A stretch of DNA of 52,678 nt from Amycolatopsis tucumanensis. Lineage in GTDB: Bacteria > Actinomycetota > Actinomycetes > Mycobacteriales > Pseudonocardiaceae. Below are positions 52,605-52,678 of this stretch, piece after piece (position 1 is the stretch's first letter; each line of letters opens with the position of its first letter). The DNA is taken from NCBI RefSeq assembly GCF_021654135.1, contig NZ_JAKGSD010000057.1, positions 1-52,678 on the forward strand, written 5' to 3'. The notes under the pieces are model-generated. The model was given only the letters and a program-made list of their open reading frames with translations, did no database searches and had not been told where the DNA came from. The translations under genes were made by a program, and so were the position numbers.

Positions 52605-52678
52605 AATCTTTGAACCCAACCGGAGCTGGGTGGTCATCCCGTCGCCTGACACGCAACGATCACCTTGAGCCAGGGCCG

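Overview
The window is a high-GC actinobacterial chromosome segment. GTG starts are common, GTGA/ATGA stop-start overlaps are the rule, and mIHF, BldD, WhiA and a PyrR-type leader are all present. The gene content suggests a mycelial actinomycete, most likely Pseudonocardiaceae (Amycolatopsis-like); the family is inferred from gene content and order, not from a search. Gene order follows two blocks I recall from Mycobacterium tuberculosis: mltG-aroE ... aroC-aroK-aroB-aroQ ... pepQ-efp-nusB, and pyrR-pyrB-pyrC-x-carA-carB-pyrF-mihF-gmk-rpoZ-coaBC-metK-priA-fmt-rsmB-rpe-rib-uvrC-rapZ-yvcK-whiA.

Bases 1-2308 hold the end of mltG and aroE. Bases 2310-11890 look like an accessory insert relative to that order. 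It carries a 2-hydroxyacid dehydrogenase, two tandem secreted trypsin-like proteases, a serine beta-lactamase-family hydrolase, and a split N-acetylglucosamine-type phosphotransferase system (HPr, EIIC, EIIB, EIIA) with a DasR-like regulator and a dre operator. It also carries a SigL/RslA-type ECF sigma locus divergent from a Rieske lipoprotein; the two sides are driven by mirror-image TGAACC promoters. About 720 bp of repeats follow.

Bases 11892-17412 hold a small prepilin peptidase, an 800-bp repeat-rich stretch, the shikimate operon aroC-aroK-aroB-aroQ and a GNAT-glyoxalase fusion. Bases 17458-19592 hold a xylosidase-like lipoprotein and a four-helix membrane protein whose shared junction is partly duplicated. 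pepQ-efp-nusB follow, ending in a strong terminator.

Bases 21988-37230 hold bldD, divergent from the pyrimidine operon (pyrR to pyrF, with a PyrR-binding hairpin), then mihF-gmk-rpoZ-coaBC, metK and a helicase-dead priA. A decayed IS982-family element sits exactly at the shared stop codons of priA and a convergent membrane-protein gene.

Bases 38359-52590 hold a secreted gamma-glutamyltransferase, fmt-rsmB-flavoprotein (led by a leaderless 12-codon ORF), rpe, ribE-ribBA-ribH, a PH-domain membrane protein, xth (opposite strand), uvrC-rapZ-yvcK and whiA. The last 88 bases hold only a weak hairpin.

The core is housekeeping: shikimate, UMP, riboflavin, CoA and SAM synthesis, translation initiation and DNA repair, plus the developmental regulators BldD and WhiA. 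The most unusual parts are the mirrored SigL promoters, the IS insertion at overlapping stops, the fmt mini-cistron and the repeat blocks.
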